The position numbers and the translations under genes are program-made. From contig WGBL01000106.1 in assembly GCA_015494375.1 (NCBI GenBank), forward strand, positions 1-19,993: a stretch of 19,993 nt of DNA, given 5' to 3'. The DNA is from Hyphomicrobiales bacterium. Its GTDB lineage: Bacteria; Pseudomonadota; Alphaproteobacteria; Rhizobiales; S144-23. Below the pieces are notes generated by a model, which worked only from the letters and a program-made list of their open reading frames with translations, did not search any database and was not told the DNA's origin. This document shows, piece after piece, positions 1-7,692 of this stretch; the stretch's first letter is position 1; each line of letters starts with the position of its first letter.

Positions 1-824
1 CAGAGATAGAGCTTGATCTCGTCGAGCACCTGCTGGCGGTCGAACTCGGGGAAGTCGGGATCGGCCTCGGCCTCGAGAATCATCTTGAGCAGCGTCTCCT
101 CGCGCCGGTCGATAACGGGAGCAGCGATCACCTGCTCGGGCATCTCGGCCCAGCCCTTCATCGCCTTGGCGGCTGCCACATCGTCGATCGCCACAAGGGC
201 GCCGTTCTGCCGCGCCATGCGGATCGCCTTCTGGTGCTGCAGATCGCTGTAGGTCTTGATCCAGCCGAAGACAAAATGCGGATTGAACGGCATTTCGCGA
301 TCGAAAAGCGCCCTGCAGATCATGTCGGCGGCGAGCGTCCAGGTCTCCTCCACCATCTCGATGGTCGCGCCCGCGCGGGCGAACTCCCGCCATGCCGCCA
401 CCTTGGCCCGCAGCGCCGCCAGCAGATAGGGCAAATACTCCTCGAATTTCTTGGGATGGAAGGCCGCCTGCTGGGGTTTGCGAATACGCTGCCACAAAGG
501 CCCATCGAGCGTGATCATGGACTTGCCGAAGACGGGCCTCAGGCCGTCAAAATACTTGTGATAGCGATCGGGATGCGTGACGAGGACGTGGCGAAAGTGC
601 GCCACGTCGCTGAGAAAGAGGACGCTTCGGTCCTTGAGTTGCATGGGAATGGCGCGGCCGTACTTCTCGGTCATGCGCATGAGCATGCGCATCGGGTTGC
701 CCGAGCGGTCCTTGAGCAACGGGATAAGCGCAAACCAGACGCTGTCGCTCTCACCAAGGCCGAGCGCATGTGCCGGCCGAGCGCTTTGAGCCCCTCGATG
801 GGTGTGCTCTCCTACCGTGTTCAT
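1..824 (-). CDS. Cytochrome P450, N-terminal part (cut by window edge)
   Basis: A heme-thiolate monooxygenase; substrate unknown. The minus-strand frame is open from an ATG at 824-822 to the window edge, giving 274 codons with no stop. P450 hallmarks are a helix-C WxxxR signature (W111-Q-R-I-R115, in GPLWQRIRKPQQAAF), the preceding stretch RYHKYFDGLRPVFGKSMITL, and a helix C-D region ending HPKKFEEYLPYLL. The visible part stops at DEIKLYL, where helix I with its oxygen-activating (A/G)GxE/DT motif would follow, so that motif and the Cys heme ligand lie outside the window. The ATG is chosen because the residues before it (LGQLAVGAEI) look uninformative; in-frame GTG codons exist further upstream after a TAA. 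The Shine-Dalgarno (SD) is weak. A possible -10 box (CATAAT) lies about 60 bases upstream. The gene points the same way as purMN but is separated from purN by 172 bases. No ferredoxin or reductase gene is visible. Family is confident; substrate and CYP class are not. Confidence 0.85.
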   Translation of the reverse strand, partial: MNTVGEHTHRGAQSARPAHALGLGESDSVWFALIPLLKDRSGNPMRMLMRMTEKYGRAIPMQLKDRSVLFLSDVAHFRHVLVTHPDRYHKYFDGLRPVFGKSMITLDGPLWQRIRKPQQAAFHPKKFEEYLPYLLAALRAKVAAWREFARAGATIEMVEETWTLAADMICRALFDREMPFNPHFVFGWIKTYSDLQHQKAIRMARQNGALVAIDDVAAAKAMKGWAEMPEQVIAAPVIDRREETLLKMILEAEADPDFPEFDRQQVLDEIKLYL

Positions 825-996
825 GATCTCTGCCCCCACAGCGAGTTGCCCGAGAAGGCGTGGCACCGTCCCCCACGGTGATTATGCCGTCGTTCGCTCT
901 TCGCGCCGTCAAAAACCCAAATCAATCCAAGCCATTCTCAAGCCGCCGCATAGCGTCTCGTAACACCGAGCCAAGCCAGTGTCCACTTGGTGCTGA

Positions 997-1692
997 TCAC
1001 GCGGTGGAATGGCTGTGATCGGCCAGACTGGGTGACATGAGCATGGCGCTGATTGCGGGATCATGCCATGCCCTTTTGCCATCTGAGAACACCACCTTCT
1101 CGCCCACCACGCGCGCTTGGCCCGAGGCGACGAGGGCCAGCGCGAGGGGGTAAAGCTTGTGCTCGGCCGCAAGCACGCGCGCGGCGAGCGTCTCTGCATC
1201 GTCGCCCTCGAGCACCGGCACCGCCGCCTGGCCCACGATCGGGCCGCTGTCCATCTCCTCGCGCACGAAATGAACGGTGCAGCCGCTGATGCGCACCCCC
1301 GCCTCGATGGCGCGGCGGTGGGTATTGAGGCCTTTGAAGGCGGGCAACAGCGAGGGGTGGATATTGAGCTGGCGGTCGCGCCAGCGGGCGACGAACGAGC
1401 CTGTGAGGATGCGCATGAACCCGGCATTGCAGATGAGCTCCACCCCCGCCTCGACAAGAACACGATGGAGCGCCCGCTCAAACGGCTCGCGACCATCAAA
1501 TTGGGTGTGGTCGACGGTGGCCGTAGCGATTCCCGCGCCGGCTGCCTTCTCAAGCCCCGGCGCCTCGGGACGATTGGAGACGACGGTGACGATCTCGGCC
1601 GGATAGTCGGGTGCGCGCGCTGCCTCGATGAGCGCCTGCATGTTGCTGCCGCGCCCGGAGATGAGAATGCCGACACGCTTGCGGGGGTTCAT
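997..1692 (-). CDS. purN: Phosphoribosylglycinamide formyltransferase (GAR transformylase 1)
   Basis: Transfers a formyl group from 10-formyl-tetrahydrofolate to GAR, step 3 of purine synthesis, in the cytosol. The 231-residue protein has the usual PurN length. Visible motifs are the phosphate-binding loop ISGRGSNMQAL (residues 11-21), the catalytic stretch LNIHPSLLPAFKG with N110 and H112, and REEMDSGP with catalytic D148. These match the Asn-His-Asp triad known from E. coli PurN. The ATG at 1692-1690 overlaps the purM stop in an ATGA arrangement, so translation is probably coupled to purM. The last 20 or so residues (after KRAWHDPAIS) are a non-conserved tail. GC content is high and typical of the window, unlike purM. 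Confidence 0.96.
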   Translation of the reverse strand: MNPRKRVGILISGRGSNMQALIEAARAPDYPAEIVTVVSNRPEAPGLEKAAGAGIATATVDHTQFDGREPFERALHRVLVEAGVELICNAGFMRILTGSFVARWRDRQLNIHPSLLPAFKGLNTHRRAIEAGVRISGCTVHFVREEMDSGPIVGQAAVPVLEGDDAETLAARVLAAEHKLYPLALALVASGQARVVGEKVVFSDGKRAWHDPAISAMLMSPSLADHSHSTA

Positions 1693-2768
1693 GGCACGAG
1701 TGGTTTGCCCTCAAATCGGACGAGCTGATCCTCATCCTCCGATGCGATGAGTTCGCCTAGAACCCAAGCCTGTTCCCCAAGTGAATTGAAACGCTGAATA
1801 AGCGTATCAGTATATTCCAAATCGCAAACAACAACCATACCAATGCCGCAGTTGAACGTACGCAACAGCTCCCCCTCGTCCAATCGCCCCTCCTTGGCAA
1901 GCCATTGAAACAACTCTGGCAATTGCCAAGTATCTCGATTGATCCTGGCAGTCAGCCCCTTTGGAAGAATGCGCGGAATGTTCTCTATCGGCCCACTGCC
2001 TGTAATATGGGCCAGGGCTTTGATGTAGCCGGTTTCACGAATAGCATCGAGGCACGGTTTTACGTAAATCCGTGTCGGTTCGAGCAGCGCCTCTCCAAGG
2101 GTGCGCGTCTCATCAAAGGGGGCACGATCGTGCCACAACAGCCCTGAACGTTCAACGATCCGTCGAATGAGCGAGAAGCCATTCGAATGAGCACCTGACG
2201 AGGCGAGTGCCACCAAAGCGTCGCCAGCTTTCAAATTATCGCGCGGAAGGATGGCCTGCCTTTCAACTGCGCCTACCGCAAATCCGGCCAAGTCGTAGTC
2301 CAATGGCCCATACATTCCGGGCATCTCCGCTGTTTCACCGCCGATGAGTGCAGCTCCCGCCTGTCGGCACCCTTCAGAAATACCGGCGATAACACTTTCA
2401 GCCACCGTTGTATCGAGCTTTCCGCAGGCAAAGTAGTCGAGAAAAAAAAGAGGCTCCGCACCCTGTACAAGGAGATCGTTGACGCACATGGCGACGAGGT
2501 CGATCCCGATCGTGTTGTGCTTGTTTGTTTGGATAGCAATCTTGAGTTTGGTGCCAACACCATCAGTCGCGGCAACAAGCACAGGGTCTCGGAACCCCGT
2601 TTCCGCAAGGTCGAAAAGTGCGCCAAAACCGCCGATGTGCCCCATCACACCACTGCGCTGTGTGGTCTCGGCAATAGGGATAATCTTGCGGACTAAGGCA
2701 TTGCCGGCGCCAATATCAACACCGGCTTGCTTGTAGGTCAGCGGAGAATCTTTTTTGGCCAACATCAT
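1689..2768 (-). CDS. purM: Phosphoribosylformylglycinamidine cyclo-ligase (AIR synthetase)
   Basis: Closes the imidazole ring: FGAM plus ATP gives AIR, step 5 of purine synthesis. Visible motifs are TYKQAGVDIGAGNALV (11-26), ATDGVGTKLKIA (67-78), IGIDLVAMCVNDLLVQGAEP (87-106), GGETAEMPGMY (143-153), SSGAHSNGFSLIRRI (190-204), EPTRIYVKP (230-238) and LRTFNCGIGMVVV near the C-terminus. The longest frame starts with TTG at 2777; the ATG at 2768 (MMLAKKDSPLTY) is preferred and gives 359 residues, close to the family norm. Two oddities are seen. GC is far lower than in neighbours (rows 1741-1800 and 1801-1860 count to about 48% and 42%). The usual HITGGG loop reads HITGSG, with Ser258 for Gly. Both fit replacement by a homolog from a lower-GC relative, but that is inference. 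It is first in the purMN pair. Confidence 0.97.
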   Translation of the reverse strand: MMLAKKDSPLTYKQAGVDIGAGNALVRKIIPIAETTQRSGVMGHIGGFGALFDLAETGFRDPVLVAATDGVGTKLKIAIQTNKHNTIGIDLVAMCVNDLLVQGAEPLFFLDYFACGKLDTTVAESVIAGISEGCRQAGAALIGGETAEMPGMYGPLDYDLAGFAVGAVERQAILPRDNLKAGDALVALASSGAHSNGFSLIRRIVERSGLLWHDRAPFDETRTLGEALLEPTRIYVKPCLDAIRETGYIKALAHITGSGPIENIPRILPKGLTARINRDTWQLPELFQWLAKEGRLDEGELLRTFNCGIGMVVVCDLEYTDTLIQRFNSLGEQAWVLGELIASEDEDQLVRFEGKPLVP

Positions 2769-3158
2769 GATATTCAACTACCCAGGCACAAACTTGATTA
2801 CAACGCTGCGAGCTGGTGAGGCACACCGGCACCCTTCCGTCTAACTGTCAATGCTAGTCATTGGGTTGTCCACTGATCCTTAGCACGTCCAACCCCGCAT
2901 GCCAGGCGACTGAAGTCGGTCCCCTCAGTCCACAGCGGTGACATGTACACGTTCTTCAGACATCGTGTCCATCTTAGCTTCCCCCAACTCGCCGCCTTGG
3001 AAAAGCGCGCTTTTCGCCACGGTCGATGTGCAATCTTGCGAGCGCGGGATGTGCGGGCTTGACCGACAGGCGGCAAATGGCGATTTCGTTGCCTGGCTGG
3101 GTGCCAAGGCCAGCGCCGGGTGGTGAGCGGACTCGCCTGGATTTGCCCGAAGGCCAGC

Positions 3159-3196
3159 AAATGGGCTTGCTCGAGAGAAATGGGCTTGCTCAAGAG
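3159..3196. repeat. Two-unit 19-bp tandem repeat
   Basis: Two adjacent copies of aaatgggcttgctcgagag (3159-3177 and 3178-3196), differing at one base (cgagag versus caagag). It lies in the gene-free region before the DUF2066 gene. Confidence 0.85.
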
Positions 3197-3217
3197 CCCC
3201 CAGGCCGCGCCTGGGCG

Positions 3218-3271
3218 CTCGAGCGCGACGGTGACCTCGAGCGCGAAGGTGACCTCGAGCACAACGGAGAC
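3218..3271. repeat. Three-unit 18-bp tandem repeat
   Basis: Three consecutive units of ctcgagcgcgacggtgac type at 3218-3235, 3236-3253 and 3254-3271. The second differs from the first at one base, the third at four. The unit contains an XhoI-like CTCGAG palindrome. It begins just after the cccaggc/gcctggg hairpin and ends about 50 bases before the DUF2066 start, so it could hold repeated protein-binding sites or be a neutral expansion. Confidence 0.85.
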
Positions 3272-3322
3272 GACGACAACTCTGAACCCTGATTGTGTAC
3301 TCTGACTGGAAAAGCCTTGCGA

Positions 3323-4621
3323 ATGCAGACAGAACAAACAGAAAGAGAGGCCCATCGCAAGCTTGGCGCGCGCTGGCGTGTCTTGACGCCCGTTCTTGCC
3401 TTGGTGTCGGTTGCGCGCCTTTTCGCCTTCCGCGCGCCCCTCGAGTCGGGGCGGCTGCCGATTGCCGTTCTGACGGCGCTCGCAACCATCCTCGGCCTGG
3501 TGGGCTCTGTCGCCCCCCTGCGCGCGGCCGATGTCTATACCGTTGCCAAGTACCCGGTGGGGGCCGTGGCGGGCAATGCCGTCGCGGCCAAGCGCGAGGC
3601 CATTGCCGATGGCCGCCGTCGTGCCTTTCGCTCGCTGCTCAAGCGGCTGGTGGCCGTCACCGACTACCATCGCTTTCCACGCCTCGATGGGGCGGCGCTT
3701 GAGGCACTCGTCGACGGCTACAGCGTCCGCCGCGAGAAGAACTCGAGGACCGAGTATCTCGCCACACTAGATTATCGCTTCAACCGCGAGGCGGTGGTTG
3801 CGCTGCTCAGGAGCTATGGCCTTTCCTATTATGATCGCCAGGCGCCGCCGGTTGTCGTAGTGCCCATTTTCGCGCGCGCCGCGTCTGAGACCGGCACCGC
3901 TTCTCCGGTCGGGGCGCCGGCCGAACCCTTCGCCAGCCAGGAAGCGGAGCGGCGCCAGCGCCTCTGGCGCCGGGCCTGGCGTGGCCTCGATCTGGTCAAT
4001 GCGCTGGTGCCGGTGCGCATTGCGCCACGCAAGGACACTCTGCGCCGAGAGGTTCTTTCGCGCCTCATTGCAGGCTCGGCAGGCTCGTTTGCCGATCTGG
4101 GTGTTCTGCAACAGGCATACGGCGCACCCCATGTGGTGCTGGCCCATGCGGCCCTTTCCGCCGATGGGCGCCACCTCACGGTCACGCTGGTGGGGCGCGA
4201 CAGCATCGGCGCCTTTCGCTTCGAGCGCAGCTATCCGGTCGAGGCGACCAGCGAGGAGGCCTTGGCCTTTACCGCCGAGCTGGCTGCGGTTGTCGGGCTC
4301 GGTGTTCTCGAGGGGCGCTGGAAGTTCGTGCGCGCGGTGCCCGGCAACGCCTGGGGTGGGCCGGGTGTGGCCGGTGGGCCGGAAAGCGTTGCCTTGACCG
4401 TGCGGTTCAATGGCCTTCGCGAGTGGCAGCGCATTCGTCGCACGCTCGTGGCGGTCCCCGGCGTGGATTCCTTCGAGGTCAGCGCGCTCACGGCCCGTGG
4501 CGCCGAGGTGCGGCTGATCTTTCCGGGCGGCGTCGCGGCTTTGCGGCGCCAGCTTCGCGCCGAGGGGTTGCGTCTCGAGCAGGCGGATGGCGTCTGGCTG
4601 CTCGAGAGCGGGCGTCTCTGA
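3323..4621 (+). CDS. DUF2066 domain protein, probably exported
   Basis: Function unknown; a conserved proteobacterial family usually found beside this gene group. From the ATG at 3323 the protein has 432 residues; an in-frame TTG at 3293 would add ten (MCTLTGKALR) and is less likely. The N-terminus has two hydrophobic stretches, roughly residues 20-35 and 46-65, the second ending PLRAADVYTV, which looks like a signal-peptide cleavage region. The family pattern follows: VYTVAKYPVGAVAGNAVAAK, then REAIADGRRRAFRSLLKRL, then a central Ala/Val-rich domain (VVVPIFARA; AYGAPHVVLAHAAL) and a C-terminal repeat-like domain (VRFNGLREWQRIRRTLVAVP). Such proteins are predicted to act in the periplasm or envelope. 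It is divergent from purM and precedes the phosphatidyltransferase by 396 bases. The family call is good; the start codon is uncertain. Confidence 0.8.
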   Translation: MQTEQTEREAHRKLGARWRVLTPVLALVSVARLFAFRAPLESGRLPIAVLTALATILGLVGSVAPLRAADVYTVAKYPVGAVAGNAVAAKREAIADGRRRAFRSLLKRLVAVTDYHRFPRLDGAALEALVDGYSVRREKNSRTEYLATLDYRFNREAVVALLRSYGLSYYDRQAPPVVVVPIFARAASETGTASPVGAPAEPFASQEAERRQRLWRRAWRGLDLVNALVPVRIAPRKDTLRREVLSRLIAGSAGSFADLGVLQQAYGAPHVVLAHAALSADGRHLTVTLVGRDSIGAFRFERSYPVEATSEEALAFTAELAAVVGLGVLEGRWKFVRAVPGNAWGGPGVAGGPESVALTVRFNGLREWQRIRRTLVAVPGVDSFEVSALTARGAEVRLIFPGGVAALRRQLRAEGLRLEQADGVWLLESGRL

Positions 4622-5017
4622 CGGCAAGCCCGCAAACGCTGCGCGCGAGCGGGGGCCGCGCGACGGGTCCCGCCTTGGGCTTGGGGCAGGCACCCGTCCG
4701 CTCCACCTCAGGGGCACCGTGACGCATTCTGGAAAACCACATTTGCCATTGCCGAGCCCGCAAAGAGGCGGCTAAGAACCGTGGCGCACCGAAATTTGGC
4801 GACCATCTTCCGCGTTGTGCCGTTTCGCGGCGACGCAGGTTGAGTGCTCGTAATCGGCAGGCTCGATTTCTCGGTACGAGAGAGTGCCGATAGGGCAGGA
4901 CGGCCGGCACGTCGGTCATTCGGCAAGCCCGCCATTCGCCCATTCGACCGTGCGGCAAATCGGCAGGTCGGGAGGTTGGCAGGTCGGTGTTGACAGGTCC
5001 GCAAGGAGGGGGTGCGC
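4622..5017. other. Gene-free region between DUF2066 and phosphatidyltransferase genes
   Basis: No convincing gene on either strand; the minus-strand frames here are Arg/Pro-rich shadows. A two-part hairpin is possible at 4854-4890 (outer arms TCGGCA/TGCCGA, inner CTCG/CGAG). The last 60 bases carry degenerate repeats of cggcaggtcgg type (around 4958-4990), followed by the strong SD of the next gene. The phosphatidyltransferase therefore probably has its own promoter here, though I cannot point to confident -35/-10 boxes. Confidence 0.5.
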
Positions 5018-5563
5018 GTGAACCCACCCAATGTCATCAGCATCGGGCGCGTTCTGCTCGTGCCGCTCACCGTCTGGCTGATGATCAACGGTCGCAATCA
5101 GGCGGCGTTCTTCGTCTTTGTCGTTGCCGGGTTGAGCGATGCCGTCGACGGCTTTCTGGCCAAGCGCTTCGGCTGGCAAACCGAGCTTGGCGCCTATCTC
5201 GATCCGCTGGCCGACAAGCTCCTGCTGGTCAGCATCTTTGTCACCCTCGGATATTTCGGAGAGATTCCGTCCTGGCTTGCCATTGCGGTGGTCAGCCGCG
5301 ATATTCTGATCATCGCCGGTTTCATGCTCGCGTGGATACTGAGCAAGCCGCTCGTTGTCCGCCCCTTGCCGGTCAGCAAGCTCAACACCATGGCTCAGAT
5401 CGTGCTTGCCGCGGTGGTGTTGGCCGACAGCGGCTTTGACCTCGGGTGGGGCGCGCTGCGCGCCTTTCTGGTTTGGATCACAGGGCTGCTGACGATGCTT
5501 TCGGCCTTGGCCTATATGCAGGCCTGGCTCCGCCACATGACGGGCAATGGTGACGCATCGTGA
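5018..5563 (+). CDS. CDP-alcohol phosphatidyltransferase (PgsA / cardiolipin synthase-like)
   Basis: An inner-membrane enzyme that displaces CMP from a CDP-alcohol, normally CDP-diacylglycerol, to make phosphatidylglycerol phosphate or cardiolipin. The GTG at 5018 is chosen because the product MNPPNVISIGRVLLVP matches the family N-terminus and the SD GGAGG (5005-5009) sits 8 bases upstream; a GTG at 5012 is too close. The 181-residue protein carries the family signature: D41, D44-G45, A48, G58, D62 and D66 (DAVDGFLAKR, then LGAYLDPLADK). The Arg of the canonical AR pair is Lys49, followed by Arg50. About five to six hydrophobic segments are visible (for example 11-22, 29-39, 66-80, 85-110). 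A single canonical pgsA is expected elsewhere in the genome, so this copy may be a cardiolipin synthase-like paralog; the exact acceptor cannot be told from sequence. Confidence 0.87.
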   Translation: MNPPNVISIGRVLLVPLTVWLMINGRNQAAFFVFVVAGLSDAVDGFLAKRFGWQTELGAYLDPLADKLLLVSIFVTLGYFGEIPSWLAIAVVSRDILIIAGFMLAWILSKPLVVRPLPVSKLNTMAQIVLAAVVLADSGFDLGWGALRAFLVWITGLLTMLSALAYMQAWLRHMTGNGDAS

Positions 5564-5710
5564 ACGGCGGCCGAGTTGCGCCTCGGGCCGATGTCCCGGC
5601 CGAAGAGCTGCGAGCATCGGGGGCAAGCTCAGTCGCGCGCTGGCGATTGCGACGACAGCGCGGCCACAGTGCTGCAGGGCAGCGACAAGCGTGACAATGC
5701 CGCGGGTCAT

Positions 5711-5738
5711 GCGATAACGCAGAAGCGATAACGCAAGA
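5711..5738. repeat. Two-unit 14-bp tandem repeat upstream of AI-2E gene
   Basis: gcgataacgcagaa (5711-5724) is followed directly by gcgataacgcaaga (5725-5738); the first 11 bases are identical. It ends about 14 bases before the SD of the AI-2E gene, so it lies in the leader or promoter of that gene. Confidence 0.8.
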
Positions 5739-5766
5739 ACGAGCGAGGCGAAGGAAAGGCGATGCG

Positions 5767-6939
5767 ATGGCCGGCAAATTGAGCTACGAGCGACAAGCGC
5801 TTGCCTGGGCGATCATTCTCTTGCTGGTGATCGCCTTTGTGGCGGTCTTTCGCGGCATCCTGTTGCCGTTCGTGGCCGGCCTCGGTATCGCCTATTTCCT
5901 CAATCCCGTCGCCGACCGGCTTGAGCGTATCGGCCTGTCGCGGGGGCTGGCCACTCTTGTGATCGTTCTCCTAATGGGCTTTCTTGGCGGTCTTGTGCTT
6001 GTCTTCTTGTTCCCGCTCATTGCCGGCCAGTTGCGCGATCTGGCCCTCAGCCTTCCCGATCAGCTCCAGGCGCTCAGGCGCTTTCTCGAGGACATCGGCC
6101 GGCAGTGGCTGGGCGAGAATTTCGCCACCATCCAGAAGGCCCTCGAAAGCGAGTTCGCCGAGCTTTCGAAAAGCTGGACGGCGGGCCTCGGCCAGGTCCT
6201 TCAGTCGCTCTGGAGCGGCGGGCTGGCGCTTGTCAACTTCCTCGCATTCCTGATCGTAACGCCGGTGGTGGCGTTCTATCTGTTGCTCGACTGGGAGCGC
6301 ATGATCGCCCGCGTCGACAGCTGGCTGCCGCGCGACCATGCGCCCACCATCCGCCGCCTGGCGCACGAGATCGACGAGGTGCTTGCGGGGTTCATTCGCG
6401 GCCAGGGCACCGTCGCCTTCATCCTGGGGCTCATCTATGCCATCGGGCTCACCTGGGCCGGGCTCAAATATGGGCTTCTGATCGGGCTCATGACGGGGCT
6501 TTTGAGCTTTGTGCCCTTTGTCGGCTCGGTGACGGGCTTCATCACGGCGATGGGCTTCGGGCTCGCCCAGTTCTGGCCAGACTATGTCCCGCTCCTCAAG
6601 ATTGTCGCGGTTTTTGCCGTGGCCCAGGGGCTCGAGGGCTATGTGCTTTCGCCCAACATCGTCGGCCAGCGCATTCGCCTGCACCCGGTCTGGCTCATTT
6701 TCTCGCTTTTTGCCTTCAGTTATTTGTTCGGTCTTGTGGGCCTTCTGATTGCGGTTCCGGTGGCCGCAGCGATCGGCGTTCTCGCACGCTTCACCATTTC
6801 GGAGTATCGCCAGAGCGCGCTCTATCGCGGGAGCGCAGGTGCACTCCCAGCAGGCGCCGGCGAGGGGCAACCCGAGCGGCAAGACGGGCAAGGCCGGCAA
6901 GGCGGACAAGACGAGCAAATCGAAAAGGCAGGCGAATGA
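5767..6939 (+). CDS. AI-2E family transporter (PerM-like membrane protein)
   Basis: A polytopic inner-membrane protein of the AI-2E/UPF0118 family; members have been linked to autoinducer-2 export or Na+/H+ antiport, but the substrate here is unknown. The ATG at 5767 follows an SD-like aaggaaagg. Of 390 residues, hydrophobic pairs lie at about 11-45 and 61-88. A charged periplasmic-type stretch follows (90-150), then a membrane segment at about 155-178 and a cluster of four or more at about 205-345. The family hallmark LLSFVPFVGSVTGFI is present, as are GLEGYVLSPNIVGQRIRLHP and a terminal LLIAVPVAAAIGVL. The last 40 residues are a hydrophilic low-complexity tail (GQPERQDGQGRQGGQDEQ) encoded by a 9-bp tandem repeat. 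The stop codon overlaps the hdaA start by 4 bases, an arrangement common in this group of genes in Alphaproteobacteria. Confidence 0.9.
   Translation: MAGKLSYERQALAWAIILLLVIAFVAVFRGILLPFVAGLGIAYFLNPVADRLERIGLSRGLATLVIVLLMGFLGGLVLVFLFPLIAGQLRDLALSLPDQLQALRRFLEDIGRQWLGENFATIQKALESEFAELSKSWTAGLGQVLQSLWSGGLALVNFLAFLIVTPVVAFYLLLDWERMIARVDSWLPRDHAPTIRRLAHEIDEVLAGFIRGQGTVAFILGLIYAIGLTWAGLKYGLLIGLMTGLLSFVPFVGSVTGFITAMGFGLAQFWPDYVPLLKIVAVFAVAQGLEGYVLSPNIVGQRIRLHPVWLIFSLFAFSYLFGLVGLLIAVPVAAAIGVLARFTISEYRQSALYRGSAGALPAGAGEGQPERQDGQGRQGGQDEQIEKAGE
6878..6922. repeat. Five-unit imperfect 9-bp tandem repeat in the AI-2E gene tail
   Basis: Units ggcaagacg, ggcaaggcc, ggcaaggcg, gacaagacg and agcaaatcg lie in succession. 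They encode the Gly/Gln/Asp-rich hydrophilic tail of the membrane protein and end 14 bases before the hdaA start codon. Confidence 0.8.
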
Positions 6940-7628
6940 GCGGCGCGGGCGAGCAACTCGTCCTCGATCTCGGCCACCGTCCGGCACTCGGTGCCGAGGA
7001 TTTCATCTTGAGCGAATGCAACGCGGCCGCGGTCGCCTTCATCGACCGTTGGCCCGACTGGCCGGGCCCCGCGCTGGCGCTCATCGGCCCGCGCGGCAGC
7101 GGCAAGAGCCATCTCGCCAACGTCTGGCGGCTGCGCTCGGGGGCCCGACGCATTGCCGCGGCCGAGGCCGACGAGCGGGCACTCCTGGAGGCGGCCGAGG
7201 CCGGCGCCTGTGTGATCGAGGACCTCGACCGGGGCATTGCCGACGAGCGGGCGCTCTTTCACTTGCTCAATCTCACGCGCGAGCGGGCGGTGGCGTTGCT
7301 GCTCACGGCCCGCAGCCATCCCGGCCATTGGACGGTCGGGTTGCCCGATCTGCGCTCGCGCTTGCGCTCGCTGCCGGTGACCGCGATTGAGCCGCCCGAC
7401 GAGGCGCTCTTGCGCGCGGTTCTGGTCAAGCTCCTGGCCGACCGGCAACTGCCGGCCACGCCGCACGCTGTCACCCACCTCGCGCGCCACATGGAGCGCT
7501 CGTTTGAGATGGCGCTCGAGATCGTCGAGGCGCTCGATCGCGCCCTCTGGCAGCGCCCGCGCGAAGTGACACGCGACCTCGCCCGCAAGGTGCTCGCCGA
7601 GGTCGCAGAGCGGAATGGGGCCGAGTGA
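6936..7628 (+). CDS. hdaA: DnaA-related regulatory protein HdaA
   Basis: With the beta sliding clamp, HdaA stimulates ATP hydrolysis by DnaA and so prevents re-initiation of replication. The ATG at 6936 overlaps the AI-2E stop (ATGA). The 230-residue protein is the DnaA AAA+ core without a DNA-binding domain. Features are a clamp-binding-like N-terminal motif QLVLDL (7-12), ECNAAAVAFIDRWPDWPGPA (27-46), Walker A GPRGSGKSH (51-59), Walker B-like ACVIEDLD (91-98), a sensor-1 region LLLTARSHP (121-129) and an Arg-rich box VII region LPDLRSRLRSL (137-147). The C-terminal lid helices include HMERSFEMALEIVEALDRA. The WPDWPGP signature and gene order fit alphaproteobacterial HdaA rather than gammaproteobacterial Hda. 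Translation is probably coupled to the upstream membrane protein gene. Confidence 0.93.
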   Translation: MSGAGEQLVLDLGHRPALGAEDFILSECNAAAVAFIDRWPDWPGPALALIGPRGSGKSHLANVWRLRSGARRIAAAEADERALLEAAEAGACVIEDLDRGIADERALFHLLNLTRERAVALLLTARSHPGHWTVGLPDLRSRLRSLPVTAIEPPDEALLRAVLVKLLADRQLPATPHAVTHLARHMERSFEMALEIVEALDRALWQRPREVTRDLARKVLAEVAERNGAE

Positions 7629-7692
7629 AGGGGCAGCCGTGCGGCACTGATGAAATGCTGGTTTTCCATCGTACGAAAGGTTTTTCGCTTAT

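Larger units (their letters stand above)
2769..3322. other. Gene-free divergent region purM / DUF2066 with repeats
   Basis: About 550 bases between the divergent purM and DUF2066 genes. The purM-proximal third is relatively AT-rich, like purM itself. A TTGACA-like hexamer lies on the minus strand at 2851-2846, but no good -10 box follows at 17 bases. The middle and right parts are GC-rich and contain two tandem repeat blocks (3159-3196 and 3218-3271) with a 7-bp perfect hairpin between them (arms 3199-3205 and 3209-3215). A plus-strand frame at 3026-3292 (88 codons) crosses both repeats and ends just before the TTG codon at 3293; it shows no domain and is not accepted as a gene. Minus-strand frames here are low-complexity shadows. 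Confidence 0.6.

Noticed and set aside
234..881. 215-codon plus-strand frame at the left end
   Set aside because: Antisense of the P450 coding frame, which shows clear family motifs on the minus strand.
3159..3271. Possible CRISPR array or integrative-element attachment site
   Set aside because: Units are adjacent with no spacers, copy number is 2-3, and no cas, integrase or transposase gene is in the window.
3026..3292. 88-codon plus-strand frame through the tandem repeats
   Set aside because: No SD of note and no recognisable fold; the second half is simply the repeat translated (LERDGD-type units).
2858..3670. Minus-strand frames (270 and 186 codons) over the purM-DUF2066 gap
   Set aside because: They run into the antisense of the DUF2066 gene, are Arg/Pro/Ala-rich and cross the tandem repeats; no conserved motif is seen.
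5971..6987. 338-codon minus-strand frame opposite the AI-2E gene
   Set aside because: Charged, low-complexity product and antisense to a conserved membrane protein.
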